Below the pieces are notes generated by a model, which was given only the letters and a program-made list of their open reading frames with translations, did not search any database and was not told the DNA's origin. Both the position numbers and the translations under genes were made by a program. A DNA stretch of 64,000 nucleotides from Gammaproteobacteria bacterium. GTDB taxonomy: Bacteria > Pseudomonadota > Gammaproteobacteria > Steroidobacterales > GCA-2729495. Position 1 is the first letter of the stretch, and every line of letters begins with the position of its first letter. Shown here piece after piece: positions 1 to 10,954 of this stretch. Where the stretch lies: positions 100,431 to 164,430 of the forward strand of contig VGVH01000002.1 in NCBI GenBank assembly GCA_016874095.1, read 5' to 3'.

Positions 1-1268
1 TGACCATCACGCTGCAGCGGATGGACATCGAGACCCGCAGCTGTGGCGACGTGAGCGCGGCCAAGGCGCAGCTGCGCAGCCGCGAGTACCAACTCTGCCT
101 CACCGACATGCGGCTGCCCGACGGCGACGGGCTCGACCTGGTGGAGTGGATGCAGGCCCAGGGGTTGCCCACGCCGGTGGCGGTGATCACGGCCCATGGC
201 AACGTCGAGACCGCCGTGCGTGCACTCAAGCTCGGGGCCTTCGACTTCATCTCCAAGCCGCTCGACCTGGCCAACCTGCGCAATATCGTGGCGAACGCCC
301 TGCGCCTCTCGAGTGAGCCGCCGCCGCCCGCGACCAGGGTGCGGCTGCTGGGCGACTCGCCACCGATCCAGAAGCTGAGGGATATGATCGCGCGCGTCGC
401 ACGCAGCCAGGCGCCCGTGCATATCACCGGCGAGTCCGGCACCGGCAAGGAACTCGTCGCCCGCATGATCCACGAACTCGGCTCCCGTTCCGCCGGCACC
501 TTCGCGCCCGTCAACTGCGGCGCGATCGCGTCGGAACTGATGGAGAGCGAGTTCTTCGGCCATCGCAAGGGCTCGTTCACCGGCGCGGTCAGCGACAAGC
601 CGGGCCTGTTCCAGTCGGCCGACGGCGGCACTCTGTTCCTCGACGAGATCGCCGAGCTGCCGCTGCCGATGCAGGTGAAGCTCCTGCGCGTCATCCAGGA
701 GAAAACGGTCCGTCCCATCGGTCAGGCCAAGGAAATGCCGGTCGACGTGCGCATCCTCTCCGCGACGCACAAGAACCTGCGCGCGCTGGTCGCGAGCGGC
801 CAGTTCCGCGAGGACCTTTTTTACCGGATCAACGTGATCGAGCTGCGCGTGCCGCCGCTGCGCGAGCGTGGCAGCGACGTGCTGATGCTGGCGCGGCACA
901 TCCTCGAGCGTCAGGCGCGCACCAACGGGCAACCGGCACCGGCGCTGAGCGCCAGCGCCGCAGCACGGTTGCAGGCCTACCCCTTCCCCGGCAACGTGCG
1001 CGAACTGGAGAACATCCTCGAACGCACCTCGGCATTGTCGGCGGGCGGCGCCATCGAGGCCGACGACGTGCAGCTGCAGACCGTGGCCGCGCACACCGAG
1101 GCGCCCGACGAATCGGGCGACCTGGACGAGCGCCTGGAATCGGTGCAGCGCGAGGCGATCCAGCAGGCGCTGGAAGCGAACCGCTACAACAAGACGGCAG
1201 CCGCGCGTCAGCTCGGGATTACTCTGCGGGCACTGCGCTACCGGATGCAGAAGCTCGCGATGGACTGA
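1..1268 (+). CDS. pilR: Type IV pilus response regulator PilR (5'-truncated by window edge)
   Basis: This is a sigma-54-dependent activator of the NtrC class whose target is expected to be pilA. The frame is open from base 3, so the true start lies outside the window. From the first in-window ATG (base 21) there is the end of a receiver domain with phospho-acceptor Asp in LCLTDMRLPDG (residue 29) and conserved Lys in FISKP. An AAA+ domain follows, with Walker A GESGTGKE (about 137-144), the sigma-54 contact loop as GSFTGA (184-189), and Walker B TLFLDEI. A Fis-type helix-turn-helix closes the protein (NKTAAARQLGITLRALRYR). The sensor kinase pilS is presumably just upstream. Identity as PilR rather than another NtrC-like regulator is supported by pilA and a sigma-54 promoter directly downstream. 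Confidence 0.93.
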   Translation, partial: TITLQRMDIETRSCGDVSAAKAQLRSREYQLCLTDMRLPDGDGLDLVEWMQAQGLPTPVAVITAHGNVETAVRALKLGAFDFISKPLDLANLRNIVANALRLSSEPPPPATRVRLLGDSPPIQKLRDMIARVARSQAPVHITGESGTGKELVARMIHELGSRSAGTFAPVNCGAIASELMESEFFGHRKGSFTGAVSDKPGLFQSADGGTLFLDEIAELPLPMQVKLLRVIQEKTVRPIGQAKEMPVDVRILSATHKNLRALVASGQFREDLFYRINVIELRVPPLRERGSDVLMLARHILERQARTNGQPAPALSASAAARLQAYPFPGNVRELENILERTSALSAGGAIEADDVQLQTVAAHTEAPDESGDLDERLESVQREAIQQALEANRYNKTAAARQLGITLRALRYRMQKLAMD

Positions 1269-1300
1269 CGGCCTGAGCCGCAGCGCAGCCTGACCGCTCG

Positions 1301-1347
1301 CGTCACATTGTGACGTTTCACGTCACCGGAGGGGGTTCCTGCGTCAG
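1301..1347 (+). promoter_or_regulatory. Candidate PilR upstream activating sites (CGTCA repeats)
   Basis: A perfect palindrome, CGTCACATTGTGACG, lies at 1301-1315, followed by CGTCAC at 1321 and CGTCAG at 1342. The direct copies of CGTCA are 20-21 bp apart, about two helical turns, which suits tandem binding of an activator. They lie about 120-160 bp before the predicted pilA transcription start. Enhancer-like sites are expected for a sigma-54 activator; assigning them to PilR is inference. Confidence 0.45.
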
Positions 1348-1434
1348 AGATTATGTGGGGCAGCCGTTCAGTAACGGGCATAAGAACGCGAAATTCCCTG
1401 CGATGACAGCGGTTTATCGCCGGTTCCCGGCTGC

Positions 1435-1450
1435 TGGCACAGCCCTTGCA
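1435..1450 (+). promoter_or_regulatory. Sigma-54 (RpoN) promoter of pilA
   Basis: The sequence TGGCACAGCCCTTGCA carries the invariant -24 GG and -12 GC with exactly 10 bp between them, matching the sigma-54 consensus (TGGCAC-N5-TTGCA). Transcription would start near 1462, giving a leader of about 60 nt before pilA. pilR upstream and rpoN at 45.1 kb supply the two factors such a promoter needs. Confidence 0.88.
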
Positions 1451-1520
1451 GCCTGATACCCCGACATGGGCTTCCCCCCTTCGCTGTTGATGTCAACTTG
1501 TTGTGAGGAGTGAGACAGAA

Positions 1521-2024
1521 ATGATCAATCAGATACAGAAGGGCTTCACGCTCATCGAATTGATGATCGTGGTGGCCATCATCGGCATCCTGGCTGCCAT
1601 CGCCATCCCGGCGTACCAGGACTACACGATCCGTTCGCAGGTGACTGAAGGCCTGAACCTGGCCAGCAACGTAAAGACGGCCGTGGGTGAGTTCTACGCG
1701 AACGAGGGCGCCTGGCCGGCGGACAGCGACGACCTCGGTATTGTCAACGATCCGTCCGGCAAGTATGTCGATTCGGTCGCCGTCTCGAACGGCACGATCA
1801 TCATCACGTACGGCAACGACGCCAACAACGAGCTGATCGCGAGCGGCCCGGTTCTGACGTTGCGGCCGCGCATCAGCGCGAACAACGACGTGGTGTGGTT
1901 GTGCGGCTACTACACCGGCGCTGCCGTGACCGGCCTGACCGACCCGGCCTCGGGCGCGTCGGACGCTGGCGCCACGGATACGCTGCCGCAGTACCTGCCG
2001 CAGTCCTGCCGCACCGACAACTAA
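1521..2024 (+). CDS. pilA: Type IV major pilin PilA
   Basis: Structural subunit of the type IV pilus. The short type IVa leader MINQIQKG is followed by the cleavage site and the hydrophobic helix [20 protein letters not shown], with Glu at mature position 5. PilD would cleave after the Gly and methylate the Phe. Two cysteines near the C-terminus (LCGYY and QSCRTDN) would close the disulfide-bonded D-region. The ATG at 1521 is preferred over an in-frame GTG at 1503 because GAGGAG at 1505-1510 is well spaced and the leader then has the usual short length. The gene has its own sigma-54 promoter and a strong terminator, so it is probably monocistronic and highly expressed. Confidence 0.95.
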   Translation: MINQIQKGFTLIELMIVVAIIGILAAIAIPAYQDYTIRSQVTEGLNLASNVKTAVGEFYANEGAWPADSDDLGIVNDPSGKYVDSVAVSNGTIIITYGNDANNELIASGPVLTLRPRISANNDVVWLCGYYTGAAVTGLTDPASGASDAGATDTLPQYLPQSCRTDN

Positions 2025-2066
2025 GATCGGACCTGGCTCTCGCGAGTCAGGCTCATCGGAATCGGG

Positions 2067-2099
2067 AAAGCCCCTGCTGCGGCAGGGGCTTTTCTTTTG
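2067..2099 (+). terminator. Rho-independent terminator after pilA
   Basis: An 11-bp perfect stem (AAAGCCCCTGC at 2067-2077 with GCAGGGGCTTT at 2082-2092) and a 4-nt loop are followed by a T-rich run. It lies 43 bp after the pilA stop and separates pilA from pilB. Confidence 0.92.
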
Positions 2100-2220
2100 G
2101 GCCCGCAAGCCATCAGGAAAAACAGCGAATTGAGAGCTGCGTTTAGTTGCGTCTGCAGGTCCCATCAGTGACACTAACTGCACGGTACGGCCAAGTTTGC
2201 GAGCGGCGCAGCAGGACCCC

Positions 2221-3942
2221 ATGGCGGTCAGTCCCACCACTTCTCCTCTTTCCGGCCTGCCCCGCCGCCTGGTGCAGGACGGCATCGCGCCGGAGGAAAC
2301 CGTCCTCCAGGCCCTCCAGAACAGCAAGGCTGATCCGGCCGGATTCCTCGCCTACCTGGTCTCCCGCAACCTCGCCGACTCGCGCCAGATCGCGATTGCG
2401 GCCGCGAGTGAATTCGGCGTCCCGTTGCTCGACATCGACGCGCTGGAGACCGACCTCGAGGCGGTGAAATCTGTCGGCCGGCAGCTCCTCTCCAGGCACC
2501 GGGTGCTGCCGCTGGCCCTGCGCAGCAAACGCCTGTTCCTTGGCATGGCCGACCCGACCAACATCACGGCTATCGACGAGATCAAGTTCCAGACCGGCTT
2601 CCGGATCGACCCCGTGGTGGTCGAATTCGACAAGCTCGACCAGCTCGTCGCGAAGTCGCTCGAAGCAGTCGACACCTCCATGAGCAACATGGTGGACGAC
2701 GATTTCGACCTCGAGAGCCTGGAGGTCACCAGCGGCGACGAAGAAGCCACGGACGACCCCAACAAGGACGACGTTGTCGACGCGCCGGTCGTGCGCTTCG
2801 TGAACAAGGTCCTGCTCGACGCCATCAAGCGCGGCGCCTCGGACATTCATTTCGAGCCCTACGAAAAGCATTATCGCGTGCGCACGCGGCTCGACGGCGT
2901 GCTGAAGCAGGTGGCCTCGCCACCGGTTGCCCTGTCGTCGAAAGTGGTGGCACGACTCAAGGTCATGTCGCGGCTCGACATCGCCGAGCGCCGCCTCCCA
3001 CAGGACGGCCGCATCAAGATGAGGCTGTCGAAGAATCGCGCGATCGACTTCCGCGTGAACACCTGCCCGACGCTTTTCGGCGAAAAGGTGGTGCTGCGTA
3101 TTCTCGATCCCTCGAGCGCCAAGCTCGGTATCGACGCGCTGGGCTACGAAGCGATACAGAAGCAGCACTATCTCGATGCCCTGGCCAAGCCCTACGGCAT
3201 GATCCTCGTCACCGGCCCGACGGGCTCGGGCAAGACGGTTTCGCTCTACACCGGCCTGAACATCCTCAACACCGAGTACCGGAACATCTCCACCGCCGAG
3301 GACCCGGCCGAAATCAACATGCCGGGCGTCAACCAGGTCAACGTGAACCCGAAGGTCGGGCTCACCTTTGCCGCGGCGCTGCGCGCCTTCCTGCGCCAGG
3401 ATCCGGACGTGATCATGGTCGGCGAGGTGCGCGACCTCGAGACCGCCGAGATCGCCATCAAGGCCGCACAGACCGGCCACCTCGTGCTCTCGACCCTGCA
3501 CACCAACGACGCGCCCAAGTCGCTGACCCGGCTCGTCGACATGGGGGTCAAGCCCTACGCCATTGCCAGCACCGTCAGCCTGATCATCGCCCAGCGCCTC
3601 GGCCGCCGGCTCTGCGAGAACTGCAAGGAGATCAAGGACATTCCCGAAGAGGCCCTGCTGCAGGAGGGTTTCAGCCGGGACGAAGTCCAGGGCGGCCTGC
3701 GCATCTTCGGACCGGTGGGCTGCAGGTTCTGCACCGACGGCTACAAGGGCCGGGTGGGCATCTACCAGGTGATGCCCATCACAGATTCGATTCAGCGCAT
3801 CATCCTCGAGGGCGGCAGCTCGCGGGAAATTGCGGAGCAGGCCGCAAAAGAGGGAGTCTGGGATCTGCGACGCTCTGCTTTGCAGAAAGTCAAGGACGGG
3901 ATTACGAGCCTCGAGGAAATCAATCGGGTTACGATTGACTAG
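2221..3942 (+). CDS. pilB: Type IV pilus assembly ATPase PilB
   Basis: Cytoplasmic hexameric ATPase that powers pilus extension. The N-terminal MshEN-like region (about residues 20-150) precedes the GspE/PilB core. Walker A GPTGSGKT is at about 332-339, the Asp box and Walker B DPDVIMVGEVRD at about 394-405, and a His box in STLHTNDA. A zinc-binding pair CENC and CRFC lies at about 466 and 502. Length of 573 aa is normal. The ATG at 2221 is chosen over an in-frame TTG at 2197; the ribosome site is weak (AGGA only 4 nt away), so the start is moderately certain. It forms a probable operon with pilC, pilD and coaE. No pilT is present in this window. Confidence 0.95.
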   Translation: MAVSPTTSPLSGLPRRLVQDGIAPEETVLQALQNSKADPAGFLAYLVSRNLADSRQIAIAAASEFGVPLLDIDALETDLEAVKSVGRQLLSRHRVLPLALRSKRLFLGMADPTNITAIDEIKFQTGFRIDPVVVEFDKLDQLVAKSLEAVDTSMSNMVDDDFDLESLEVTSGDEEATDDPNKDDVVDAPVVRFVNKVLLDAIKRGASDIHFEPYEKHYRVRTRLDGVLKQVASPPVALSSKVVARLKVMSRLDIAERRLPQDGRIKMRLSKNRAIDFRVNTCPTLFGEKVVLRILDPSSAKLGIDALGYEAIQKQHYLDALAKPYGMILVTGPTGSGKTVSLYTGLNILNTEYRNISTAEDPAEINMPGVNQVNVNPKVGLTFAAALRAFLRQDPDVIMVGEVRDLETAEIAIKAAQTGHLVLSTLHTNDAPKSLTRLVDMGVKPYAIASTVSLIIAQRLGRRLCENCKEIKDIPEEALLQEGFSRDEVQGGLRIFGPVGCRFCTDGYKGRVGIYQVMPITDSIQRIILEGGSSREIAEQAAKEGVWDLRRSALQKVKDGITSLEEINRVTID

Positions 3943-3977
3943 TCTCCTGGGGCGCGTTGTGACGGTGTGGTGCAGCC

Positions 3978-5195
3978 ATGGCTGAGAGCATAGCCAGCAA
4001 GCAGAACGCTTTTTTCTGGGTAGGCACGGATCGGGCCGGCAAGAAGATCCGCGGCAAGAGCGTGGCCGCTTCCGAAAATGCCGTCCGCGTCGAACTGCGC
4101 AAGCGGGGCGTCATCGCGACCAGCATCCGCAAGCAAAGCACCCTGTTCAAGGGCAGCGGCAAAGTCACCGCTGCGGACATTGCGCTCTTCAGCCGTCAGC
4201 TCGCCACCATGATGCAGGCCGGCATCCCGCTGGTGCAGGCCTTCGAGATCGTCGGCGCCGGGCACGAGAATCGGGCAATGCAGAAGCTGATCCTCTCGAT
4301 CAAGCAGGATCTCGAGAGCGGCACTGCATTGGCCGAGGCGCTCGGCAAGCAACCCCTGCACTTCGACGAGCTGTTCACGAACCTGGTCGAAGTCGGTGAG
4401 CACTCCGGTTCGCTGGATCAGTTGCTCGACAAGATCGCAACCTACAAGGAAAAGACTGAAGCGATCAAGAAGAAGATCAAGAAGGCACTGTTCTATCCGA
4501 CTGCTGTCATGGTGGTCGCCATCATCGTGACGGTCATCCTGCTGATCTTCGTCATTCCGGAGTTCGAGTCACTCTTCCAGGGCTTCGGCGCTGACCTGCC
4601 GGCGTTTACCCGCATGGTCATCGACCTGTCGCATTTCATGCAGAGTTACGGCATCTACCTGCTGGCCGGCGTGAGTGCGGCAATCTGGGCCTTCATCCAG
4701 GCGAAAAAACGCTCAAAGCCACTGCGCCAGCTGCAGGACCGCATCGCGTTGCGGCTGCCGATCGTCGGCAGCATCCTGGTCAAGGCAGCCATTGCCCGCT
4801 TCGCGCGCACGCTGTCGACCATGTTCAATGCCGGCGTGCCGCTGGTCGAAGCCCTGCAGTCCGTCGCCGGCGCGACGGGCAACGTGGTCTACGAGACGGC
4901 CGTGCTGCAGATGAAGGATGAAGTCTCCACCGGCCAGCGGCTGCAGCGCGCGATGGAGAATACCGGTCTGTTTCCGAACATGGTCATCCAGATGATCGCG
5001 GTCGGCGAGGAATCCGGTTCGCTCGACGCCATGTCTGCCAAGGTGGCGGATTTCTACGAAGCCGACGTGGACAACGCCGTCGATGCCATGTCGAGCCTGC
5101 TCGAACCGCTGATCATGGCGATCCTGGGCGTGCTGGTGGGCGGACTCGTCATCGCCATGTACCTGCCGATTTTCAAGATGGGCGCGGTCGTCTGA
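3978..5195 (+). CDS. pilC: Type IV pilus inner-membrane platform protein PilC
   Basis: Polytopic inner-membrane platform on which PilB acts during pilus assembly. The 405-aa protein has two GspF/PilC repeats (about residues 70-190 and 270-395), each with the family pattern LFSRQLATMMQAGIPL or FARTLSTMFNAGVPL. Membrane segments are visible at about 170-195 (VMVVAIIVTVILLIFVIP), 220-240 and 375-400. Length matches the family. It follows pilB by 35 bp and precedes pilD by 34 bp, the usual pilBCD order. Confidence 0.95.
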   Translation: MAESIASKQNAFFWVGTDRAGKKIRGKSVAASENAVRVELRKRGVIATSIRKQSTLFKGSGKVTAADIALFSRQLATMMQAGIPLVQAFEIVGAGHENRAMQKLILSIKQDLESGTALAEALGKQPLHFDELFTNLVEVGEHSGSLDQLLDKIATYKEKTEAIKKKIKKALFYPTAVMVVAIIVTVILLIFVIPEFESLFQGFGADLPAFTRMVIDLSHFMQSYGIYLLAGVSAAIWAFIQAKKRSKPLRQLQDRIALRLPIVGSILVKAAIARFARTLSTMFNAGVPLVEALQSVAGATGNVVYETAVLQMKDEVSTGQRLQRAMENTGLFPNMVIQMIAVGEESGSLDAMSAKVADFYEADVDNAVDAMSSLLEPLIMAILGVLVGGLVIAMYLPIFKMGAVV

Positions 5196-5229
5196 TCCAC
5201 AGACAGCCTGTCTCCGGAAGTCAGGGGCT

Positions 5230-6099
5230 GTGAATCTCACGGCGATCGCGCTGCTCGTCGGCCTCTGTGTCGGCAGTTTCCTCAACGTCGTCATCTGGCG
5301 GCTGCCGCTCATGCTCGAGCGACAGTGGCGGCGCCAGGCCGAGGAAACGCTCAATCCCGACGCTCCGGCGCCCGCTGCGAGCGAACCTTTCAATCTGGCC
5401 CGCCCGCGCTCGGCCTGCCCGGCCTGCCTCAAGCCCATCCGCCCCTGGCACAACCTGCCCGTCATCGGCTGGCTGCTGCTGCGGGGCCGCTGTGCCGAGT
5501 GTGGCGCCCGGATTCCCGTTCGTTACCCCATTGTCGAAGCATTCACCGGCGCGGTGACCGTGCTCGTGGTCTCCCATTTCGGGCCTACGCTCGAGTGCGC
5601 CGGGGCTGTGCTCCTCTGCTGGGCACTGATAGCGCTGGCCGTGATCGACTTCGACCACCAGATACTGCCGGACATCATCACGCTGCCGCTCATGTGGACA
5701 GGGCTGCTGTTCTCCGCACTGGACAATGTCCGCGGCGGCTACGTATTTACGACGCTGGCCGACCTGCAAAGCAGCGTGTTCGGCGCGATGGCAGGCTATC
5801 TGAGCCTCTGGACGGTGTACCAGCTGTATCGCCTGGTCACGGGCAAGGAAGGCATGGGCTACGGCGACCTCAAGCTGCTGGCGGGGCTTGGCGCCTGGCT
5901 CGGATGGCAGATGCTGCCGGTGGTCATCCTGCTGTCCGCCTGCGCAGGGGCCGTCATCGGCATCCTGATGATCGTTTTCCTTAACCGGGACCGCCAGATT
6001 CCCATCCCGTTCGGGCCCTATCTGGCTGCAGCGGGTTTCGTCGCGCTCATGTGGGGCCAGCCGCTTATTGACAGCTATCGGCGCGTCAGCGGAATCTGA
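5230..6099 (+). CDS. pilD: Prepilin peptidase / N-methyltransferase PilD
   Basis: Inner-membrane aspartyl protease that cuts the prepilin leader and methylates the new N-terminus; it normally also serves type II secretion pseudopilins. Visible are the N-terminal membrane-entry motif GSFLNVVIWRLP, the cytoplasmic zinc-type loop with two CxxC pairs (CPAC and CAEC), and the catalytic aspartates in DFDHQILPD and GYGDLKLL. Several hydrophobic segments follow. The start is a GTG with GGAAG about 9 nt upstream; it gives 289 aa, close to the usual 290. Confidence 0.94.
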   Translation: MNLTAIALLVGLCVGSFLNVVIWRLPLMLERQWRRQAEETLNPDAPAPAASEPFNLARPRSACPACLKPIRPWHNLPVIGWLLLRGRCAECGARIPVRYPIVEAFTGAVTVLVVSHFGPTLECAGAVLLCWALIALAVIDFDHQILPDIITLPLMWTGLLFSALDNVRGGYVFTTLADLQSSVFGAMAGYLSLWTVYQLYRLVTGKEGMGYGDLKLLAGLGAWLGWQMLPVVILLSACAGAVIGILMIVFLNRDRQIPIPFGPYLAAAGFVALMWGQPLIDSYRRVSGI

Positions 6100-6127
6100 G
6101 GCTGTCTCCTTCGGACAGCGGGGCTGC

Positions 6128-6748
6128 ATGCGCCAATTCCGGGTCGGTCTCACCGGCGGCATCGCCAGCGGCAAGTCGACGGTCGCGAACCTGTTTGCAG
6201 CCCGTGGCGTGCCGGTCATCGATACCGATGAAATCGCCAGGGCTGTCGTGCAACCGGGCGAGCCCGCCCTGGCAGAAGTGCTGCGGGCCTTTGGCGCGGA
6301 ATTCCGCCTGCCTGACGGCACGCTGGACCGGCAGCGCCTGCGGCAACGGGTGTTCGCCAGCGACCCTGACCGCCGCCGGCTCGAGGCGATACTGCACCCC
6401 GCCATTCGCGCCGCGACGCTGCAGGCCTGCGATCGATCGGGCGGCCCCTACCAGATCGTCGTAGTACCGCTCCTGTTCGAATCCGGGTTCGATGCCCTGC
6501 TAGAGCGCGTACTCGTCGTCGACTGCCCGGAGGCGGAGCAGCGTCGGCGACTGCTTGCCCGTGACGGGGAAACCCCGGCGCAGGTCGACCGCATCCTGGC
6601 CTCGCAGGCGGACCGCGCAACGCGGATTCGCGGCGCCGACGACATCATCGACAACCGTGGCAAGCCGGCGGAGCTGGCTGCCAGAGTGGCAGCGCTGCAT
6701 GCCGACTACCTGGTCCACGCAGCGCAATTTCAGGCGCGGCCAAGCTAG
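6128..6748 (+). CDS. coaE: Dephospho-CoA kinase CoaE
   Basis: Last step of coenzyme A synthesis, phosphorylating dephospho-CoA at the 3'-hydroxyl. P-loop GGIASGKS is at about residues 10-17; the family lid region and DCPEAEQRRRL follow. The frame is open further upstream into pilD, but the ATG at 6128 puts the P-loop at the normal distance from the N-terminus and gives a typical 206 aa. Its place after pilD is standard in Pseudomonas-like genomes and reflects co-transcription rather than a pilus role. Confidence 0.94.
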   Translation: MRQFRVGLTGGIASGKSTVANLFAARGVPVIDTDEIARAVVQPGEPALAEVLRAFGAEFRLPDGTLDRQRLRQRVFASDPDRRRLEAILHPAIRAATLQACDRSGGPYQIVVVPLLFESGFDALLERVLVVDCPEAEQRRRLLARDGETPAQVDRILASQADRATRIRGADDIIDNRGKPAELAARVAALHADYLVHAAQFQARPS

Positions 6749-6826
6749 TCCGGGCACCCGCGTTGCCCTGCCCGCGAGGCTGGCGCAGAATACCGGCCAG
6801 AACGGTCCGGACGACGCCACACGATC

Positions 6827-7630
6827 ATGACTCCCGCCGCCGAGTTGCTGACAACGCCGTCGGCTGCCGCTGCACCGGTCCTCTACGAGCAGCCGCTGGC
6901 GGAACGTATGCGCACCTTCCTGCGGCTGGAGGCGCTGTTCCTTCAGTTCCAGTTCCATGTGAGCGAGCCCTCGCCGTGGAGTACGCGCGCGGTTGTTGCG
7001 AGCCTGCTCGACATTGTCACCATCCTGAACCGCGGCGATGTCCGCAACGACGTGCTGAAGGAACTCGACCGTCAGCTCTTCGTTTTTGACCGCTACCAGA
7101 ACCAGCCGAGCGTCGACACGTCGCGGCTCTCAGGCGTTCTGGGCAGCTTGCGCCAGCTCCGCGACGAGCTGATCGGCGTGGGGTCGCAGTACCTGCTGCC
7201 GTTGCGCGAGAACGAGTTCCTCAACACGGTGAAGCACCGCAGCGCAATCCCGGGCGGTGCCTGCGAATTCGATGTCCCGGAATACAGTCATTGGCTGCGA
7301 CGACCGTACGCGGATCGCATCGCCGACATCGAGCGGTGGATGTCGACCGTACGACCGCTGTGCAAGGCGATCGTGGAATTGCTCTGGCTGGCGCGCGAAA
7401 GCACGCCCCCGACCCAGCAGGTCGCCGTGAACGGCGTTTACCATCACGTGCTCGCCAAGGACAACAGTGCCGGCCTGCTGCGCGTCACGCTGCCGCCCGG
7501 CACCGCCATCTACCCGGAGATCAGCGGCAGCCACCACCGCTTCACGATGCGCTTCATGCAGTGGTCGGACGCGCAGACCCGCCCCGTGCAGATCACCCGT
7601 GACGTGCGCTTCAACCTGACGGTCTGCTGA
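6827..7630 (+). CDS. zapD: Cell division protein ZapD (FtsZ-bundling)
   Basis: Cytoplasmic FtsZ-associated protein that bundles FtsZ filaments at the Z-ring. The 267-aa protein fits the ZapD (DUF1342) family: ERMRTFLRLEALF near the N-terminus and the conserved C-terminal beta region with ISGSHHRFTMRFM. Position after pilD-coaE is the usual one. The small zinc protein gene yacG, which often sits next to it, is absent here. The 3' end overlaps the convergent mutT by 20 bp. Confidence 0.93.
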   Translation: MTPAAELLTTPSAAAAPVLYEQPLAERMRTFLRLEALFLQFQFHVSEPSPWSTRAVVASLLDIVTILNRGDVRNDVLKELDRQLFVFDRYQNQPSVDTSRLSGVLGSLRQLRDELIGVGSQYLLPLRENEFLNTVKHRSAIPGGACEFDVPEYSHWLRRPYADRIADIERWMSTVRPLCKAIVELLWLARESTPPTQQVAVNGVYHHVLAKDNSAGLLRVTLPPGTAIYPEISGSHHRFTMRFMQWSDAQTRPVQITRDVRFNLTVC

Positions 7631-8036
7631 ACCAGGCACTGCCGAGCAACGCCGCGACGATCGGAGCATCCGCTTCAAGCAGGCCGCTCCCGAGCAGCCC
7701 GCGCGGTTGTGCCCAGCGCAGCGGCTGGCCTTCCAGGCCGCGAATCTCGCCGCGGTAGCGATTCACCCGCCAGACGTCCAGGCGGACGACGCGAGCCGGA
7801 TACGCGTGGGTGTAGTCGATGAGCGGCTCGGCTGCGAGAACCTCTATGCCGAGTTCTTCCCGCAACTCGCGCACCAGCGCCTCGCTTGCCGATTCACCAG
7901 GGGCCACCTTGCCACCCGGAAACTCCCAGGCGCCCGCCAACTCCCGGCCCGCGGTGCGCTGCGCGACCAGGACCTCACCGGAATCCCTGGCGATGACGCC
8001 AGCCACAACGTGGATTTCCGGTCGGATCGCGATCAA
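7611..8036 (-). CDS. mutT: MutT-type Nudix hydrolase (8-oxo-dGTP diphosphatase)
   Basis: Nudix enzyme expected to hydrolyse 8-oxo-dGTP and so prevent A:T to C:G mutations. The full Nudix box is present: GGKVAPGE, then seven residues, then RELREELGI. About 141 aa from the TTG start at 8036, which is the first plausible start after the secA stop and matches the short MutT N-terminus; the reading frame is open much further upstream, but that part is antisense to nothing real and overlaps secA. Position just downstream of secA on the same strand is typical for gammaproteobacterial mutT. Confidence 0.88.
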   Translation of the reverse strand: MIAIRPEIHVVAGVIARDSGEVLVAQRTAGRELAGAWEFPGGKVAPGESASEALVRELREELGIEVLAAEPLIDYTHAYPARVVRLDVWRVNRYRGEIRGLEGQPLRWAQPRGLLGSGLLEADAPIVAALLGSAWFSRPSG

Positions 8037-8049
8037 CGGCCCGCCGCTG

Positions 8050-10818
<2,769 letters not shown>

Positions 10819-10954
10819 TCACGACACTCCAGCAAGGTCCGCAGGGGGCGCGGCCAGTCCGCACCCCACGCCTTGCATCCGGGGGCGCCTATTCTATAGT
10901 TGGTCCGATGGGGGGTGCGGCTCGGAAAGCGGCGTGCGAGCGCCGGCCGCGCGT

